A DNA stretch of 64,000 bases from Eunapius fragilis. Its lineage: Eukaryota; Porifera; Demospongiae; Spongillida; Spongillidae. Positions 1 through 11,345 of the stretch are shown here, piece by piece. Below the pieces are notes generated by a model. It did not search any database. It was not told where the DNA came from and saw only the letters and a list, made by a program, of their open reading frames with translations. The stretch is taken from assembly GCA_963681505.1 (NCBI GenBank), contig OY811990.1, positions 5,634,708-5,698,707 on the forward strand. Direction: 5' to 3'. The first letter of the stretch is position 1; each line of letters begins with the position of its first letter. The position numbers and the translations under genes were made by a program.

Positions 1-291
1 AGTGCAGGACATCAATGTGGTGTGTGGTGTGCTCAAGGACTTCCTGAGGTGTCTGAGGGAACCTCTCCTCACCTTCAAGATGCATAATGCCTTCTTGCAA
101 GCCGCTGGTATGGAGAGGGAAATAACTGAACTACAGAGCCTTCAGGTATGGAAGTGGAAGGCATATTGGAAGTGATAGCAATTATTTGAATATGTTTTCC
201 TCCTATGTTTTAGTCTGGGTATTGAGAGAGGATATCCACCACCATGATTTGGGTCAGCTGATGACTAATGTTCAAGCCATAAAGCTACCAA

Positions 292-342
<51 letters not shown>

Positions 343-833
343 CTGCATCACACAGTGAGTCTAACAAGATGCCCACAGCCAGCTTTGCCAAAGTGTTTGG
401 GCCTACTATTGTGGGCTTTGCTTGTGCAAACCCAGAGCCTTCAGACATGTGGAAGGACACACAGCTGCAACCAAAGGTTGTCTACTTGAATCCTCTGTGT
501 GTAGCTCTAACTCCACTCTCTCCCTCATCCGCTCACCCAATGAACAGGTGATGCAACGTTTGATGGGTATCTCTGGGGACTACTGGCGACAGTACTTGTC
601 TCCTGTGGACAATCCTGAGCCCCAGTCCCCAGCCCCATCTGGTCCGTCCAGTCCCGGCATGGCTTCACCATCCACACCTGAGCAACGTCCAAGTAAGCAA
701 GGGGGCGTGTGCCCATGTGTGGGGGCATAATATGTACCACCCTTTCCTTGCACTTTCAGTTTCTGAGAGTCCCTTCCTTGGGTCTTGTCAGTCTCCATGG
801 TTTCCCCCAAGAACCCCTGTTCCAGCCCAGTGA
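1..833 (+). pseudogene. RacGAP-like 3' fragment, copy A (broken)
   Basis: Remnant of the C-terminal half of a RACGAP1/MgcRacGAP-like GTPase-activating protein. The window opens inside the RhoGAP exon (VQDINVVCGVLKDFLRCLRE, ends 107). The next exon, encoding ELPPANKDTLAF in other copies, is missing and its place is taken by unrelated sequence and a CA microsatellite. The following exons are present: AKVFGPTIVGFACANPEP (about 343-476), the exon starting VMQRLMGISGDYW (548-692) and the last exon ending in TGA at 831-833 (760-833). The acceptor of the AKVFGPTIV exon is destroyed by the CA tract. MgcRacGAP acts with kinesin-6 in the centralspindlin complex in cytokinesis; this copy is very unlikely to be functional. 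Confidence 0.8.
294..341. repeat. (CA)n microsatellite
   Basis: A pure CA tract of about 46 bases that directly abuts the AKVFGPTIV exon of RacGAP copy A, replacing the normal acceptor (tctacag in other copies). The CA tract therefore marks a breakpoint of the rearrangement. Confidence 0.95.
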
Positions 834-1235
834 GTGGTTTATATGCACATCAGTTCAAATGTGATGAGGTGTTCTCATAACACCATGTGTTATCTAGATG
901 GTCTACTTCTAAGCCCAAGAGGGCTGGGACATTCTTTGCCCCTCCAAACTGAGCTGTGTGGTATACCAGACCTTCTATATGTCATGTATTAATGTCTGTG
1001 ATGAACAAAAGTTTATATTTGTATGACAGCTAACTATGATGAAAATGAAAGTGAGATATTTTGTAATATTACTTTGAGGTGATGGACGTACATAGCAGCC
1101 ACTGCCGCTACACTATACAATTCGTCGTTACTTCAGTTCTCAGTCTATAGCTAATAGCTATCCACGCATGCCAAAAGGAACCACGCCCTCTCGTAAGCTC
1201 GGCACGTGAGGGCGTGGTGTATTATCATATTCGCG
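834..1235 (+). promoter_or_regulatory. RacGAP-TRIM intergenic region with likely TRIM promoter, copy A
   Basis: About 400 bases between the RacGAP stop and the TRIM first exon. It is repeated upstream of the other TRIM copies (16.71-16.93, 33.54-33.8, 47.2-47.58, 59.72-60.1 kb), which suggests it carries the TRIM promoter. Near its 3' end is a GC-rich inverted pair, CCACGCC and GGGCGTGG (1181-1217 region), resembling KLF/Sp-type sites. No TATA box is obvious. The promoter role is inferred from position and conservation only. Confidence 0.4.
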
Positions 1236-2440
1236 ATGTTGAGATCGTCCGAACAAGACGACGTACGTAGCAGGTAACCTCAAACACCCATTAACAGATA
1301 TGTACTATAATTTGCTATACGAATGGTCCCCCTAGTTATGGGTACAGCATAGACGTCCGCTCATTTATTTCCGTCCCAACTCTGCTAGATGTGATGTGGT
1401 CTACCGGTACTGTTTGCTGCTGCACAAGAACTATTGCCTTGTGGTATTGTTAAGGCTTCAAAGCCATCGCGCACGAAGTCACTTTCAAAAATAGGTGTTT
1501 TCTGTACTACAAATGATCAAATAATCTTTATCGTTTCCAATTCATGTATTCTATATTCAAGCTTGGTAATGATCAAACAATACCTCGTCAGTGGCATATG
1601 ACGTGTGTGGGGCAATGATATTCTCCGTCCTATGGTATCAATTCATGTTCTTTCCCCCCCCACAGATCTGGCCTCTTCCCTCCACACACCATATGTCAGC
1701 TGTGCTCTAAGCCCTACACAGACCCTAGGATCCTTCCATGTCTACACTCTTTCTGTGGGCAGTGTCTGCATATGGAGATAGAGAGGTCTGGGGACAAGCA
1801 GAAGATGGAGTGTCCTACCTGTCAGAGAAGTATCACCATACCAGAGGGTGGAGTCAATGCTATACCTCAGAACCTCCATCTTGGCTTTGAGGTGGAGGTG
1901 GCTGGGTACATGTCCAAGATTGGCAGTGGTGGTGAAAAGTCATGTGATGCTTGTATTGATGGGGACAAGGGGCCTGCAGTGGTGTTCTGTTGTACAGGTC
2001 GTCAGTTCCTCTGTACCTTCTGTCATGAGTACCACAAACGCAATAAGATACTTCTCCATCACCAGATGGTAGGACTAGACCAGGAGTCTGTCAGACAACT
2101 TCCATCCATCATGACACCAACTGAACATCTCTGCTCTCAACCTCATCATGAGAAAGAAGTGTTAAAATTCTACTGTGAGACCTGCCAGTGTCTGGTCGGC
2201 AGAGACTGTACCCTAGTCCTTCACAAGGACCACAGGATTGCTGAGGTGTGCAATATTGCAAAGGTCCACAGAGATGGAATGAGAGAGGTACTTGTGTGTG
2301 CACAGGAAATGGTCTCAAAGCTGACCAGTGCCATTGGTGCCAGTGACAAGATGGCAGAACAGGTTGAGACTTCCAGAGAGAATGCCACACTGCTCATAAA
2401 CCAAGCCTTTGAACAGCTCCACCTAGCCATAGAGGAGTAG
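1236..2440 (+). pseudogene. TRIM-NHL protein, copy A, truncated after coiled coil
   Basis: Exon 1 (1236-1273, MLRSSEQDDVRS plus two bases, donor gtaacc) joins in phase to exon 2 (from 1666, after cccacag). Exon 2 encodes a C3HC4 RING (CQLC...CLHSFCGQC...CPTC), two B-boxes and the start of the coiled coil. The frame ends at a TAG (2438-2440) right after AIEE, exactly where homology to other TRIM copies stops and homology to the surface-protein gene (as at 50.34 kb) begins. It lacks the filamin domain and all NHL repeats. B-box cysteines have also changed: CCTCRQF of copy B is CCTGRQF here, and CLVC is CLVG. The product would be a RING/B-box stub; a dominant-negative role cannot be excluded but nothing supports it. 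Confidence 0.8.
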
Positions 2441-2956
2441 ATGGTAGCTGTCTGGCACTTGGGGACATTTCAGGGGGACCATTAGGTCTGGGGACCCAGC
2501 AGGCATCCAACCAGCAACTGCCATTCCTGATGTAGAAAATCTTGCTCTGTTGCCATAGTTACAATTATTTCATTATAGTTCAACCATCAGTCTAAAGGTG
2601 ACCATACACCAGGCAACAATGTTGCGTGCAACTTAATGAATGCAATTATTTTTTCAGTAAAACATCAGTTTACTGATATTTTACAAGAAATTTACAAAAA
2701 TTCATAATGTTGCACACAACATGTTGACCCGTGTATGCCGGCCTTAAGTGGCTTCGCTGACATGCAGGCCTTTACTAAGACACTAACATCAGTATACCAT
2801 AGATATCTTCAACATGTCTATTGTCTCCTGGGGGATTGGCCCCCCCCCCCCTCAAGTTTGATTGGCATGATAATATCATCACCTCCACTATCACCATCAG
2901 ACCATCAATGTTGCCATAGCAATGTTAATTCATGTGTGACGTAGGCCCCACCCTCT
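2441..2956. other. Mosaic non-coding spacer
   Basis: Patchwork without a credible gene. It contains a short piece of the surface-protein gene (2441-2470), a dispersed roughly 75-base motif (ctggggac ... gatgtagaaaa ... ctctgttgccat, about 2487-2560) also found near 11.19, 27.25, 30.67 and, reversed, 22.24 kb, and unique AT-rich sequence with a C10 run at 2840. Confidence 0.6.
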
Positions 2957-3013
2957 GCTGCTGTAGGGAAGCCAGAGCAGGACACTGGGGCCAGGGAGCT
3001 GCTCATGAGGGTG
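2957..3013 (+). pseudogene. TRRAP exon chip (EQDTGARELLM)
   Basis: A stretch of about 50 bases encodes EQDTGARELLMR, a piece of the TRRAP exon seen whole at 5155-5564. It sits alone between non-coding spacer and the surface-protein fragment, with no splice sites. A relic of rearrangement. Confidence 0.7.
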
Positions 3014-4530
3014 TAGTTGAGGGGGAGGGGCCATCATTGACGTAAGTGACACTAACATTCCCCACTGGGACAACACTAAGTAACCACTCCATGGGATATG
3101 GGGACAGGGGGCTGGCCTTGGGTGTAGAGAAAGGTGACATTGGGTGTGGTCACCTCAGGTGGGTCATTGTTGATGACTATCACAATCACCACCACCTTAA
3201 CCACATTACTGGCACGCCCACCAAGGTCAGTCACCCGATACAGGCTGTCCTGGGGACCAGGCTTTGGTTCATCTGTGGTATTGTGGTACTGTGCAGACCT
3301 CAGAATGGACTGGTATGTGGACACTGGGGCGGCACCTGATACCACCAGGACACCTGTGATGGGGTCATATCTCTGTATGAGGGATGGATAGGAGCTGATG
3401 TCCACTGAGACATTGTCACCAGAGGAGGCAGGTATTGGGGTAAGGGAGATGGTGGCATTGCCCATCAGGAAGTAGACATTGTTGTCCAGATCAGAGAGGG
3501 TGAGGCTTGGGGAGACCAGGGGGACAGGAGAAGTGCTATCCTCTGTGAAGTTGAATGATGTCAAGGAGTTGCTAATAACAGGGTCGTAGGCATCAAACAG
3601 CACTATATGAACCTCAGTCTGAACTGTTGTCACAATGGTACCATCATCCACCTCAATGGTGACATAGCGCGTACTGTTATCCATCTCCACGGCAACATCA
3701 CCATACACCACCTGCATCAGGAGTGCCTGGAAGGCTTCAATAGTCACATTATTGACATCATCTGAGTACATGTGGAGGTACGAGTACGGTTCACCACTGT
3801 CATTGACGTAGACGTATCGGTCCAGTAGGATCTTTTCCTGTGTATAGTTAACGGTGACGATAGCCAGCGTATCATTAACCAAAGTGACGGCAGAAGAATT
3901 GAGAAGTCCAATGGATTCAGCATCTATATCTTTGGGGTTAAGTACCAGCACAGTTATGGACACAAGGTAAGCATTGTCAGTGTCAGTAAGTGAAACAAAC
4001 TGGGGCTGTACGATCCGCACATAGGGACTCAGCTGTAGGTAGTCCACACTGAGGTATGTCCCACTACCACTGCCCGATATCCTGACAGCAGTAGGGTCAT
4101 CCACAGATATGACCTCAATGGTGGCAGTCCCAATGACTCCACTGAACTCATCAGTGTCGCTAAGGTTGTAGTAAGAAGCATCAATCCCATACCTGCCAGA
4201 CTTCCCCCTGGTAACCCCAGTGTTGTCCCAGCCAAGAATGGTGATGTAAGGGACATCAGAGGCTGGTCTGTAAAATCCCCTGGTGTCCTTGAGTGTGTTG
4301 AAGTTCCACACAGGCAGGAATGGTATGTGACAGTCTCCAGCGAGGAGGGTGGCCTTCTGTACCAAGGGGTCCTTGGGTACCACCACACCATAGTAGATGT
4401 CCCCCACAAACATCAGCCATGTTTTGGACTGGGGACACCACCACTGCCACACCCCATACCTCAGGTCCACGCCCACCACTGCCACTGAAAGCTCCGTGGA
4501 TAACCCCTCCCCCTCAACTACACCATACAA
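3014..4530 (-). CDS. Surface protein with cadherin-like repeats, internal fragment, copy A
   Basis: A continuous minus-strand frame of 484 codons (4530 to 3076). It encodes extracellular repeats rich in N-glycosylation sites (NNVTIE, NSSAVTLVN, NDTLAIV) with motifs such as AVVGVDLRYGVWQWW and SDLDNNVYFL, typical of tandem-95/VCBS-like cadherin-type repeats in large adhesion proteins. No signal peptide or membrane segment lies in this piece; signal-peptide and membrane pieces occur elsewhere (44.5, 11.1, 22.6 and 30.5 kb). The upstream end joins foreign sequence near 4488: copy B reads GSEVGVAVVGVD where this copy reads STELSVAVVGVD. The downstream end runs out at 3076. It is probably a gene fragment kept open by recency; whether it is expressed is unknown. 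Confidence 0.55.
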
Positions 4531-4589
4531 CTGCTGTGGGTGTGGCTACCTTAACACATTGCTATGGCAACATTAATGGAGGCAGGTAA

Positions 4590-4775
4590 TGTAGTAGTCA
4601 CCCATCAGATGCCAGTCCCCAGACCTAATGGTCTTTGGTATCCTATATTCCCTTCCAGGGTACATGTCTGGTGCTACAGACCTCTCTGGTCTGATGGAAG
4701 TCATGGAGATGATTACATCATACCTTACTTGGAGGCGGGGTGGGAGGCATATGTAATGTACATCACAATGGAAAA
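4590..4775 (-). pseudogene. Surface-protein cytoplasmic-tail fragment
   Basis: On the minus strand this piece matches the tail following the membrane helix at 22.38-22.5 kb (SIRPERSVAPDMY, REYRIPKTIR). It is not linked here to a membrane segment. A related piece lies at 43.99-44.11 kb. Confidence 0.5.
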
Positions 4776-4787
4776 CATCTGTAGGGC

Positions 4788-5862
4788 TTGGTGGCGTTGC
4801 TTAGGAACTATCCCCAGGAGGTAGCCCACCTGAGGAAGGAGCTGTTGATTGTTGCCAGACATATTCTAGCCACAGACCTGCGTAACAAGTTTCTGCCGTG
4901 CATAGACCATCTCTTTGACGAGAACCTTCTGATTGGATCAGGGTGGACCACCAGAGAAAGTGTGAGGTATTATCAGAGAGGTGTTAGGTGTGAGGGTGTC
5001 AGGTGTGATGTGAAAGTGTCAGGTATTATGTGAGGGTGTCAGGTGTTATGTGATAGTGTAGTGTGATGTTAGGGTGTCAGGTGGGATGTGCGGGTGTTAG
5101 GTGTAATGTGATTTTATTGTGCTGTTATTAAATCATTTCCTCCCAACCAATCAGGTCTCTGGCATACAGTATACTGGCTGATCTGGTCCACCATATTCGT
5201 ACCCAACTTACCCTGCAGCAGCTGTCAATGGCCGTCCACTTGTTTGCTAAAAATGTCCACGATGACACCATCCCTGTGAGCATCCAGATGATGTCATGCA
5301 AGCTGCTGCTCAACCTGGTGGAGAGCATCAGGGTGAAGTCAGAGCAGGACACTGGGGCCAGGGAGCTGCTCATGAAGATGATGGAGGTGTTCATACTCAA
5401 GTTCAAAGCCATAGCGCTGTACCAGATCCCCAAACTGTTCAAACATTGTCAGCCATCACCCCCCAGTGACCCTGGGGTTAGCCCCAGCCATGAGACAGCT
5501 GTTACCTCCAGCACACCCAATGGAGATGTGAAGAAGTCTGGCTCACCTACTCCATCTTCATCTGGTACATTAGGGGAAGGAGGGAGGGAGGGAGGGAGGC
5601 ATGGTGAGGGTATGAAGAAGAGGGAGGGGTCTGATGACCACACTAATGTCCCCCCTCACCCCACCCTTCCTACACTACTTTCATATCACACCTCTCCTTA
5701 CCTTTCCCCCCCAAGTAGCCTGCTCTATGGTGGCCATGAGTACAGTCATCCCCGTATCTGTCACTGACTGTCGCACCATGGTGAAGACATTGGTGTGTGG
5801 TATGAAGACCATCACTTGGGGGGCGGGGTCCTGTAGAGTACCTGGATCGTCCATTGACTACG
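4788..5862 (+). pseudogene. TRRAP/Tra1 N-terminal exons, copy A (partial)
   Basis: Three exons of TRRAP, the very large PI3K-like scaffold of SAGA and NuA4/TIP60 acetyltransferase complexes that binds activators in the nucleus. Exon 11 is cut at its 5' end (homology starts about 4788) and ends at 4966 (donor gtatta); exon 12 is 5155-5564; exon 13 is 5719-5862 (TDCRTMVKTLVCGMKTITWG). Reading phases agree between exons. Diagnostic HEAT-region motifs are HLRKELLI.ARHIL.T.LRNKF, SILADLVHHIRTQL and SCKLLLNLVESIR, very close to vertebrate TRRAP. Exons 1-10 are missing here and no later exon follows, so this is a fragment of a protein that normally has about 3,800 residues. Confidence 0.85.
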
Positions 5863-6488
5863 GTGAGTTATTGTCAAGAGCATACGTGTGAAGGGTGTGT
5901 GTGTTATGGTGTGGGTGTTTATGGTGACCTACAAAAGCATGCTGGAAATGTGTATATGTCTTCTGGCTAGAGAGGTGTGCCTCATTTGGGGTTATTATGA
6001 TTTGTTATAAGTAGCTAATTGCCTTATATGGGATTGAGGCAGTGAAAAGTGACCTAACGTCACAATGTTACGTGCTCTGACCAGTGATGGGTGTGTACAT
6101 ACTACCACATGTACCTAGACTTTTGGTAGGTACATATGTTTGTAATAGCCCCCCCCCCCCCCCCCCCCTCCATGAAGGGCTATGATACAGCACTATCTCT
6201 GCAGTATGGTCCAATCAGATCATCACATTGCTTGTTTGTATACCTACCAGTTTCCATTGCAATCAGTGCCATCTAGAAGCCTTGGTATTCTCTGGGTCCC
6301 TTTTCATTGGTCCATTATGTACATATGCAAACTTTGTCTTATATATTTCCATGGCAACGTATCACATAAACACAACAAGGATGTACACAAACAATGTTCT
6401 AAGACTATGACATCATCATTCTGATAATCGATGTCCCAGGCCTGATTGATATGGACAGATGACCCCCCCCCCCCAAGGCCAGGGATCC
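5863..6488. other. TRRAP intron-like sequence, poly-C run and GPCR-gene 3' flank
   Basis: No gene seen in this interval. A poly-C run lies at about 6151-6168 and a shorter C10 at 6463. Sequence 6186-6628 is present here but absent from the corresponding places at 35.7 and 57.81 kb, so those two copies share a deletion of about 440 bases that removes the end of the neighbouring GPCR-like gene. Confidence 0.6.
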
Positions 6489-7015
6489 TTAAAAGTAGTA
6501 TCTATGCTCTTCATAGCTGACATAAAAGTCTTTTGGGTCTCTTCTTCTGCAGTAGCAGGTGGCATACCTGTTAGATAGGGATACTCTTATCTCCTTGTGC
6601 AGGAACAGGCTTAGTGGGATGGACATGTCATAGATGAAGAATATGGTTAGAAACACCATCTCCACGTCATATATTGTGCTGGTATCATCCGAGATACTTA
6701 GCACACGCTGCACTATGAGATGTAGGATACTTCCTACGGAGGTGAGGGCAAATATGATTGGGTAGATCAGTATGGGCCCCGCCTTCCTCACAGCAATCAG
6801 CTGCCATTGGTCGTCCTGCAGACGTGCCCTTCTGACATATTTACACATTATGTAGGTCATGAGGGAGACACACGTTATGGTGCCTATAATGACAGGCAGG
6901 TGGAAGGCTATCCTGAAGGCCAGTAGACCTTCCCCGTTAACGTCCCCTTTGTACTCATGTATCCAACACCATGGGTCATTAGGAATAATAGGCGCCTTCT
7001 ATGTGTACGAGACCT
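6489..7015 (-). CDS. GPCR-like membrane protein, C-terminal part, copy A
   Basis: Minus-strand frame ending at a stop at 6489-6491. Order: an extracellular-loop motif PWCWIHEYKGD, a hydrophobic segment LPVIIGTITCVSLMTYIM, a basic loop CKYVRRARLQDDQWQLIAV, hydrophobic segments YPIIFALTSVGSIL and VEMVFLTIFFIYDM, then a basic and aromatic tail (HKEIRVSLSNRY, ending EEHRYYF). The PWCWI motif and layout recall the cAMP-receptor-like/GPR157 class of seven-helix receptors, covering roughly helices 4-7. Only this copy keeps the tail. The 5' side is degraded: upstream of the PWCWI motif, where copies C and D read on openly, an in-frame stop precedes KAPIIP. The N-terminal helices are not visible in the window. 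Confidence 0.55.
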
Positions 7016-7396
7016 GAAGTACTAAAGAGAATGGTATAACCATGGATGTGTGTGCAACCTCAGCCATGCACCAACTGGCTTATAAATGTGATCATTTATC
7101 ATCAGGTACATGTGTTGTGTGTTGTGATAAGTGGTAAAGATTGATTTGCATGGGCCAGATGTGTTAGAAACATGAAAGGAAGTGGAAACCTTTTATTATG
7201 CAATAGGCATATCATATGTCTTACCCTTGATGGTCCAAGCATACACGCATGTGTGCAACTTTCAACCATTGTTACAATGGTAATGTTATTATTGAGTATC
7301 CAAAAAATTCCATTCAAATGCCCAAATTGAAAATTTCCCTTCATCATATTAGCGTACTGACCACTCCCCCTCACTGACCACACCCCTTCACTACAG
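7016..7396. other. Intergenic/intronic sequence
   Basis: About 380 bases between the GPCR-like gene and the RacGAP exons. It is AT-rich and conserved with 34.97-35.25 and 58.3-58.65 kb. It ends in a pyrimidine-rich tract and cactacag acceptor for the first RacGAP exon. No gene seen. Confidence 0.6.
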
Positions 7397-8425
7397 GAAG
7401 CTGACCACGTCTCCTTCTGTCCCACGTGCATCCCAAGAGTGCCAGCTATTGTTGTCCACTGTGTGCATGAGATTGAGCAAAGAGGCCTAGCAGATGTGGG
7501 ACTGTATCGGGTACCAGGGTGAGTGCACCACTTCAACACCAGCCCCTCCATCACCTCTCCATCCTCTCACCTGTAGCTCTGATAAGATGGTCAAGGAGCT
7601 CAAGAAGCGTCTGCTGAAGGCCAAAGGGAACCCTTCCTTCTTGGAGGGAGTGCAGGACATCAATGTGGTGTGTGGTGTGCTCAAGGACTTCCTGAGGTGT
7701 CTGAGGGAACCTCTCCTCACCTTCGAGATGCATAATGCCTTCTTGCAAGCCGCTGGTATGGAGAGGGAAATAACTGAACTTACTGCATTCATTCATTCAT
7801 CTGTGTACAAACAGAAAGTGAAGCTGAAGAGAATGGTCTGGCCTCTACCCTTGAGACCATAGCTGAACTTCCTCCTGCTAACAAAGACACACTGGCTTTT
7901 ATCATCCTCCATTTGCAGAAGTACACCCCACCTGTTGTATGTAAAGACGTGCATTCATACACCCTTGTGTGTCTGCACTGAGGGTTGCATCACACAGTGA
8001 GTCTAACAAGATGCCCACAGCCAGCCTTGCCAAAGTGTTTGGGCCAACTATTGTGGGCTTTGCTTGTGCAAACCCAGAGCCTTCAGACATGTGGAAGGAC
8101 ACACAGCTGCAACCAAAGGTTGTCTATTTGAATCCTCTGTGTGTAGCTCTAATTCCACTCTCTCCACCCAATGAACAGGTGATGCAACGTTTGATGGGTA
8201 TCTCTGGGGACTACTGGCGACAGTACTTGTCTCCTGTGGACAATCCTGAACCCCAGTCCCCAGCCCCATCTGGTCAGTCCAGTCCCGGCATGGCTTCACC
8301 ATCTACACCTGAGCAACGTCCAAGTAAGCAAGGGGGCGTGTGCCCATGTGTGGGGGCATAATATGTACCACCCTTTCCTTGCACTTTCAGTTCCTGAGAG
8401 TCCCTTCCTTGGGTCTTGTCAGTAG
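7397..8425 (+). pseudogene. RacGAP-like 3' exons, copy B (shortened C-terminus)
   Basis: Six exons: 7397-7518, 7577-7755, 7815-7920, 7983-8118, 8179-8323 and 8391 onward, with introns of about 60 bases and agreeing phases. They encode the end of a C1-like zinc motif (FCPTCIP in other copies), the RhoGAP domain with its arginine-finger motif GLYRVPG, the KVFGPTIV motif, and a proline-rich tail. An in-frame TAG at 8423-8425 replaces a serine codon and removes the last 13 residues (other copies continue SPRFPPRTPVPAQ). The N-terminal coiled coil and most of the C1 domain typical of MgcRacGAP are absent upstream, where the opposite-strand GPCR-like gene lies, so this is a 3' gene fragment. Confidence 0.8.
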
Positions 8426-8653
8426 GCAAGGTTTCCACCAAGAACCCCTGTTCCTGCCCAGTGAGTGGTTTATATGCACATCAGTTCAAATGTGATGAGG
8501 TGTTCTCATAACACCATGTGTTATCTAGATGGTCTACTTCTAAGCCCAAGAGGGCTGGGACATTCTTTGCCCCTCCAAACTGAGCTGTGTGGTATACCAG
8601 ACCTTCAATATTACATGTATTAATGTCTGTGATGAACAAAAGTTTATAATTGT

Positions 8654-8941
8654 ACAAGTAAAGAAAAACATTCTCTAACGAGAAAGTTGGTGGGATATAG
8701 GAATTGGAGGCAATGGTGGTGTAAAAAGGAGGGGAACAAGGTTTTGAGAAAAGGGTAAATGAGATAAAAATCCTATATTTAGCACATGTACATGCAACAA
8801 CCAAAAGAAGTGCTAAATATAGGATTTTTATCTCATTTACCCTTTTCTCAAAACCTTGTTCCCCTCCTTTTTACACCACCATTGCCTCCAATTCCTATAT
8901 CCCACCAACTTTCTCGTTAGAGAATGTTTTTCTTTACTTGT
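8654..8941. repeat. 288-bp perfect or near-perfect hairpin (MITE-like)
   Basis: Two inverted arms of about 132 bases (8654-8785 and 8810-8941) separated by a 24-base loop. It starts ACAAGTAAAG and ends CTTTACTTGT. A diverged single-arm relative lies upstream of TRRAP at about 41.87-41.97 and 51.50-51.60 kb. Confidence 0.9.
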
Positions 8942-8971
8942 TTCCTCTATTTTTTAATTATCATTTTTTAT

Positions 8972-9012
<41 letters not shown>

Positions 9013-9805
9013 CTTAAATTACCGTCACGAGCAGACGCCCGCTTTTGTTTGGGATCACTGTAAGGAACGCGGGAGAATTCAAACACGTCGTCTGCTCTCC
9101 TCTTTTGTTTGCACAATTCTAAATATACGTAAATGTCGCCATGGAAACGCTTTACGTAATGATTACGCATGTCAGTTTTATGTTTTATTCATACATCTGA
9201 TACTTGAAGATGGCCTTCCAGGAGATTCTAAAGCGATTGGTATAATTGGCACTCTTCAAAACCGTTCCTATCCCGAGTTATGCTCACCCGAGAATTAGAA
9301 GACGACGACGACGACGACGGAGAAGATTTGGCCTGGGGACGAAGTAAAAAACGAACTTTTTTGTTCTCTTAAAGCAAACAGTTTGAAGACTGGAACAAAA
9401 CATTAAAATGACCGTCTTTGCCTTCTGGTTCGATAGGAACAAAGAGCTAAACTATCCGTTTCTTGGTACGCGAGTTATACGCGGGTCGCGTTTTTTTAAT
9501 GATTTCACGAACTAATTAGGCTACTCATGGATTACTCATGCTGGGCATTCCAGAACAGCTACTTTATCGTGATTACACGTTCTTCATTACTTAATTGTCC
9601 TTTTGGTGCATCGATAACGTTACTACCCTTTTCCACAAATGTACAGCAATTTTTTACAAAGTTACGCATCCCTGGACGCCATATTTGTACCTTGAAATTG
9701 AAATGTTATTAATAAATAGATTTTCGGTTTTCGGCTATTTAGAAAAAAGTAACTTATTTTGAAAACAAGGACAAGATATTTTCCTACACGTACGCTCTTC
9801 CAGAA
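8942..9805. other. Unassigned sequence with poly-C tract
   Basis: A poly-C run of about 35 bases at 8974-9008, a (GAC)n stretch at 9300-9318 and AT-rich unique DNA. Open frames here (for instance 8924-9298) run through the poly-C and show no recognisable domain. No gene supported. Confidence 0.6.
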
Positions 9806-9932
9806 GCGTAGGAACGTAAACAAGATTGGGGGGGCCCAAAGGGTGTGTCCAATATAAATTCAGCGTACTTTATATACATATTGCCCAAGATTGGGGGGGC
9901 CAAGGCCCCCTCTGCCCCCCCGGTTCCTACGC
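9806..9932. repeat. Short inverted-repeat element
   Basis: GCGTAGGAAC at 9806-9815 is inverted as GTTCCTACGC at 9923-9932. Inside, AAGATTGGGGGGGCC occurs twice. The layout resembles a small non-autonomous transposon. Confidence 0.5.
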
Positions 9933-10094
9933 CTATGTCTTCTTGGTGCTTAGCTCCTATCGTAATAATATGCTCAACACTTGATCATAAGGTCTGTTGT
10001 CCTGAATGTGCAGGAAAAAGAGTTTTTACCGTTCGTATTTCAAGGTGCTCGTAAAACAAGCGGTGCTAGTGTTTCTGCGCGTTATTGAAATGCT

Positions 10095-10343
10095 ATCAAG
10101 GTGGCATATCTTAAACAATAAGGTGGATTCTCTCCGAATTATATACGGTACTTGAACAGAACTACCAATTGTAGATGACGTATTTTAATAATTCAGACCC
10201 CAAAATACATGGCGGACTCAAACTGCGCATGCGTGCGCGAATTACAAGATGGCGGATGCCAAAGTTTAAGGCATTGCGCTCGGTTAAATACGTTACTTAT
10301 CCAAATGATATCAAGGTGGCATATCTTAAACAATAAGGTGGAT
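10095..10343 (+). repeat. 34-bp direct repeat, two copies 215 bp apart
   Basis: An identical 34-base string beginning ATCAAGGTGGCATATC occurs at 10095-10128 and 10310-10343. The flanks differ. It may mark a local duplication or ends of a small element. Confidence 0.85.
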
Positions 10344-10800
10344 CTTACCAACTTTTTTTCCAAAAAAACCACGTTATGGGTACTACTACCTTAATTTGGT
10401 CCAACGCACAAAGTACCGGCAGTGACTGTGGCGTAGCGAGCCACAAATTGGAAGTGGAGAAGACGCAACAACTAAGTACGACGGTTCGAGTGCAACACCC
10501 GTACGCTGCTGGATTGCAAAAGACGACAACAAAGCAGCCATGTTAGCGATGCCTGCTGCTACAGTGACCTTGGGTCTGGCCAGAGATAATATATATGGGG
10601 ATTGGAAGCAGAGGCAATTAGCACTGATTATCACGGCGCATCCTTGGTAGAAACCATTGAAGTGCTAGTACCTGGCATAGGCTATGCATGTGCTCTTTTT
10701 CTCAAGTCCATCTAGGCAGATAAACAACCTGCACAATAGTATACAGTATCATCTCAACAGGAAAAAAACTCGAGGAAAAGATTGTCAAACACAAAGCATG
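10344..10800. other. Unassigned sequence
   Basis: No recognisable gene. An 82-codon minus-strand frame (10634-10386) starts with Met but has no known motif, so I do not call it. Confidence 0.5.
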
Positions 10801-11176
10801 TGGATCCTGGATCTGAAGAGGGTGTGGCAGTGGTGGGCATGGACCTGAGGTATGGGGTGTGACAGTGGTGGTGTCCCCAGTCCAAAACATGGCAGACGTT
10901 TGTGGGGGACATCTACTATGGTGTGGTGGTACCCAAGGACCCCTTGGTACAGAAGGCCACCCTCCCTGCTGGAGACTATTCCTGCCCGTGTGGAACTTCA
11001 ACACACTCAAGGACAACACACTCTATGATATGGTGCAGTATTACCACCATAAAAACCAGACCCATGACCTGATCCATAACCTCACCCATATGATCCACCT
11101 AGCCATCTTCTGTGTGGTGGTCATTGCCATCATCCTGGTGGTGGTGTTCTACTGTTATCACCAATACAAGACTTAG
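10801..11176 (+). pseudogene. Surface-protein fragments incl. membrane helix, plus orientation
   Basis: 10801-11010 matches the ectodomain piece GVAVVG.DLRYG ... GDIYYGVVVPKDPL but contains a TGA after DLRYGV. After a junction near 11010 comes QTHDLIHNLTHMIHLAIF and a strongly hydrophobic helix (VVVIAIILVVVFYCYH) followed by QYKT and a stop at 11174-11176. So the single membrane-spanning segment of the type I protein is preserved but the tail is cut. Confidence 0.65.
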
Positions 11177-11345
11177 CTGGCATTGGTCTGGGGACTTGGC
11201 TGGGATCCAACCAGCAACGTTCATTCCTGATGTAGAAAATCTTGCTCTGTTGCCATAGCTACAATTCATATTACCACATTTCAGTTCAAAACGTCAGTCT
11301 TACTAAGCCTCAATTCCATACATTATATATTTACCAAACATGACA
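11177..11345. other. Dispersed motif and TRIM 3' flank
   Basis: Holds the roughly 75-base dispersed motif (about 11186-11265) followed by TRIM 3'-flank-like sequence. No gene. Confidence 0.5.

Noticed and set aside
10386..10634. 82-codon minus-strand frame
   Set aside because: No motif or supporting signal.
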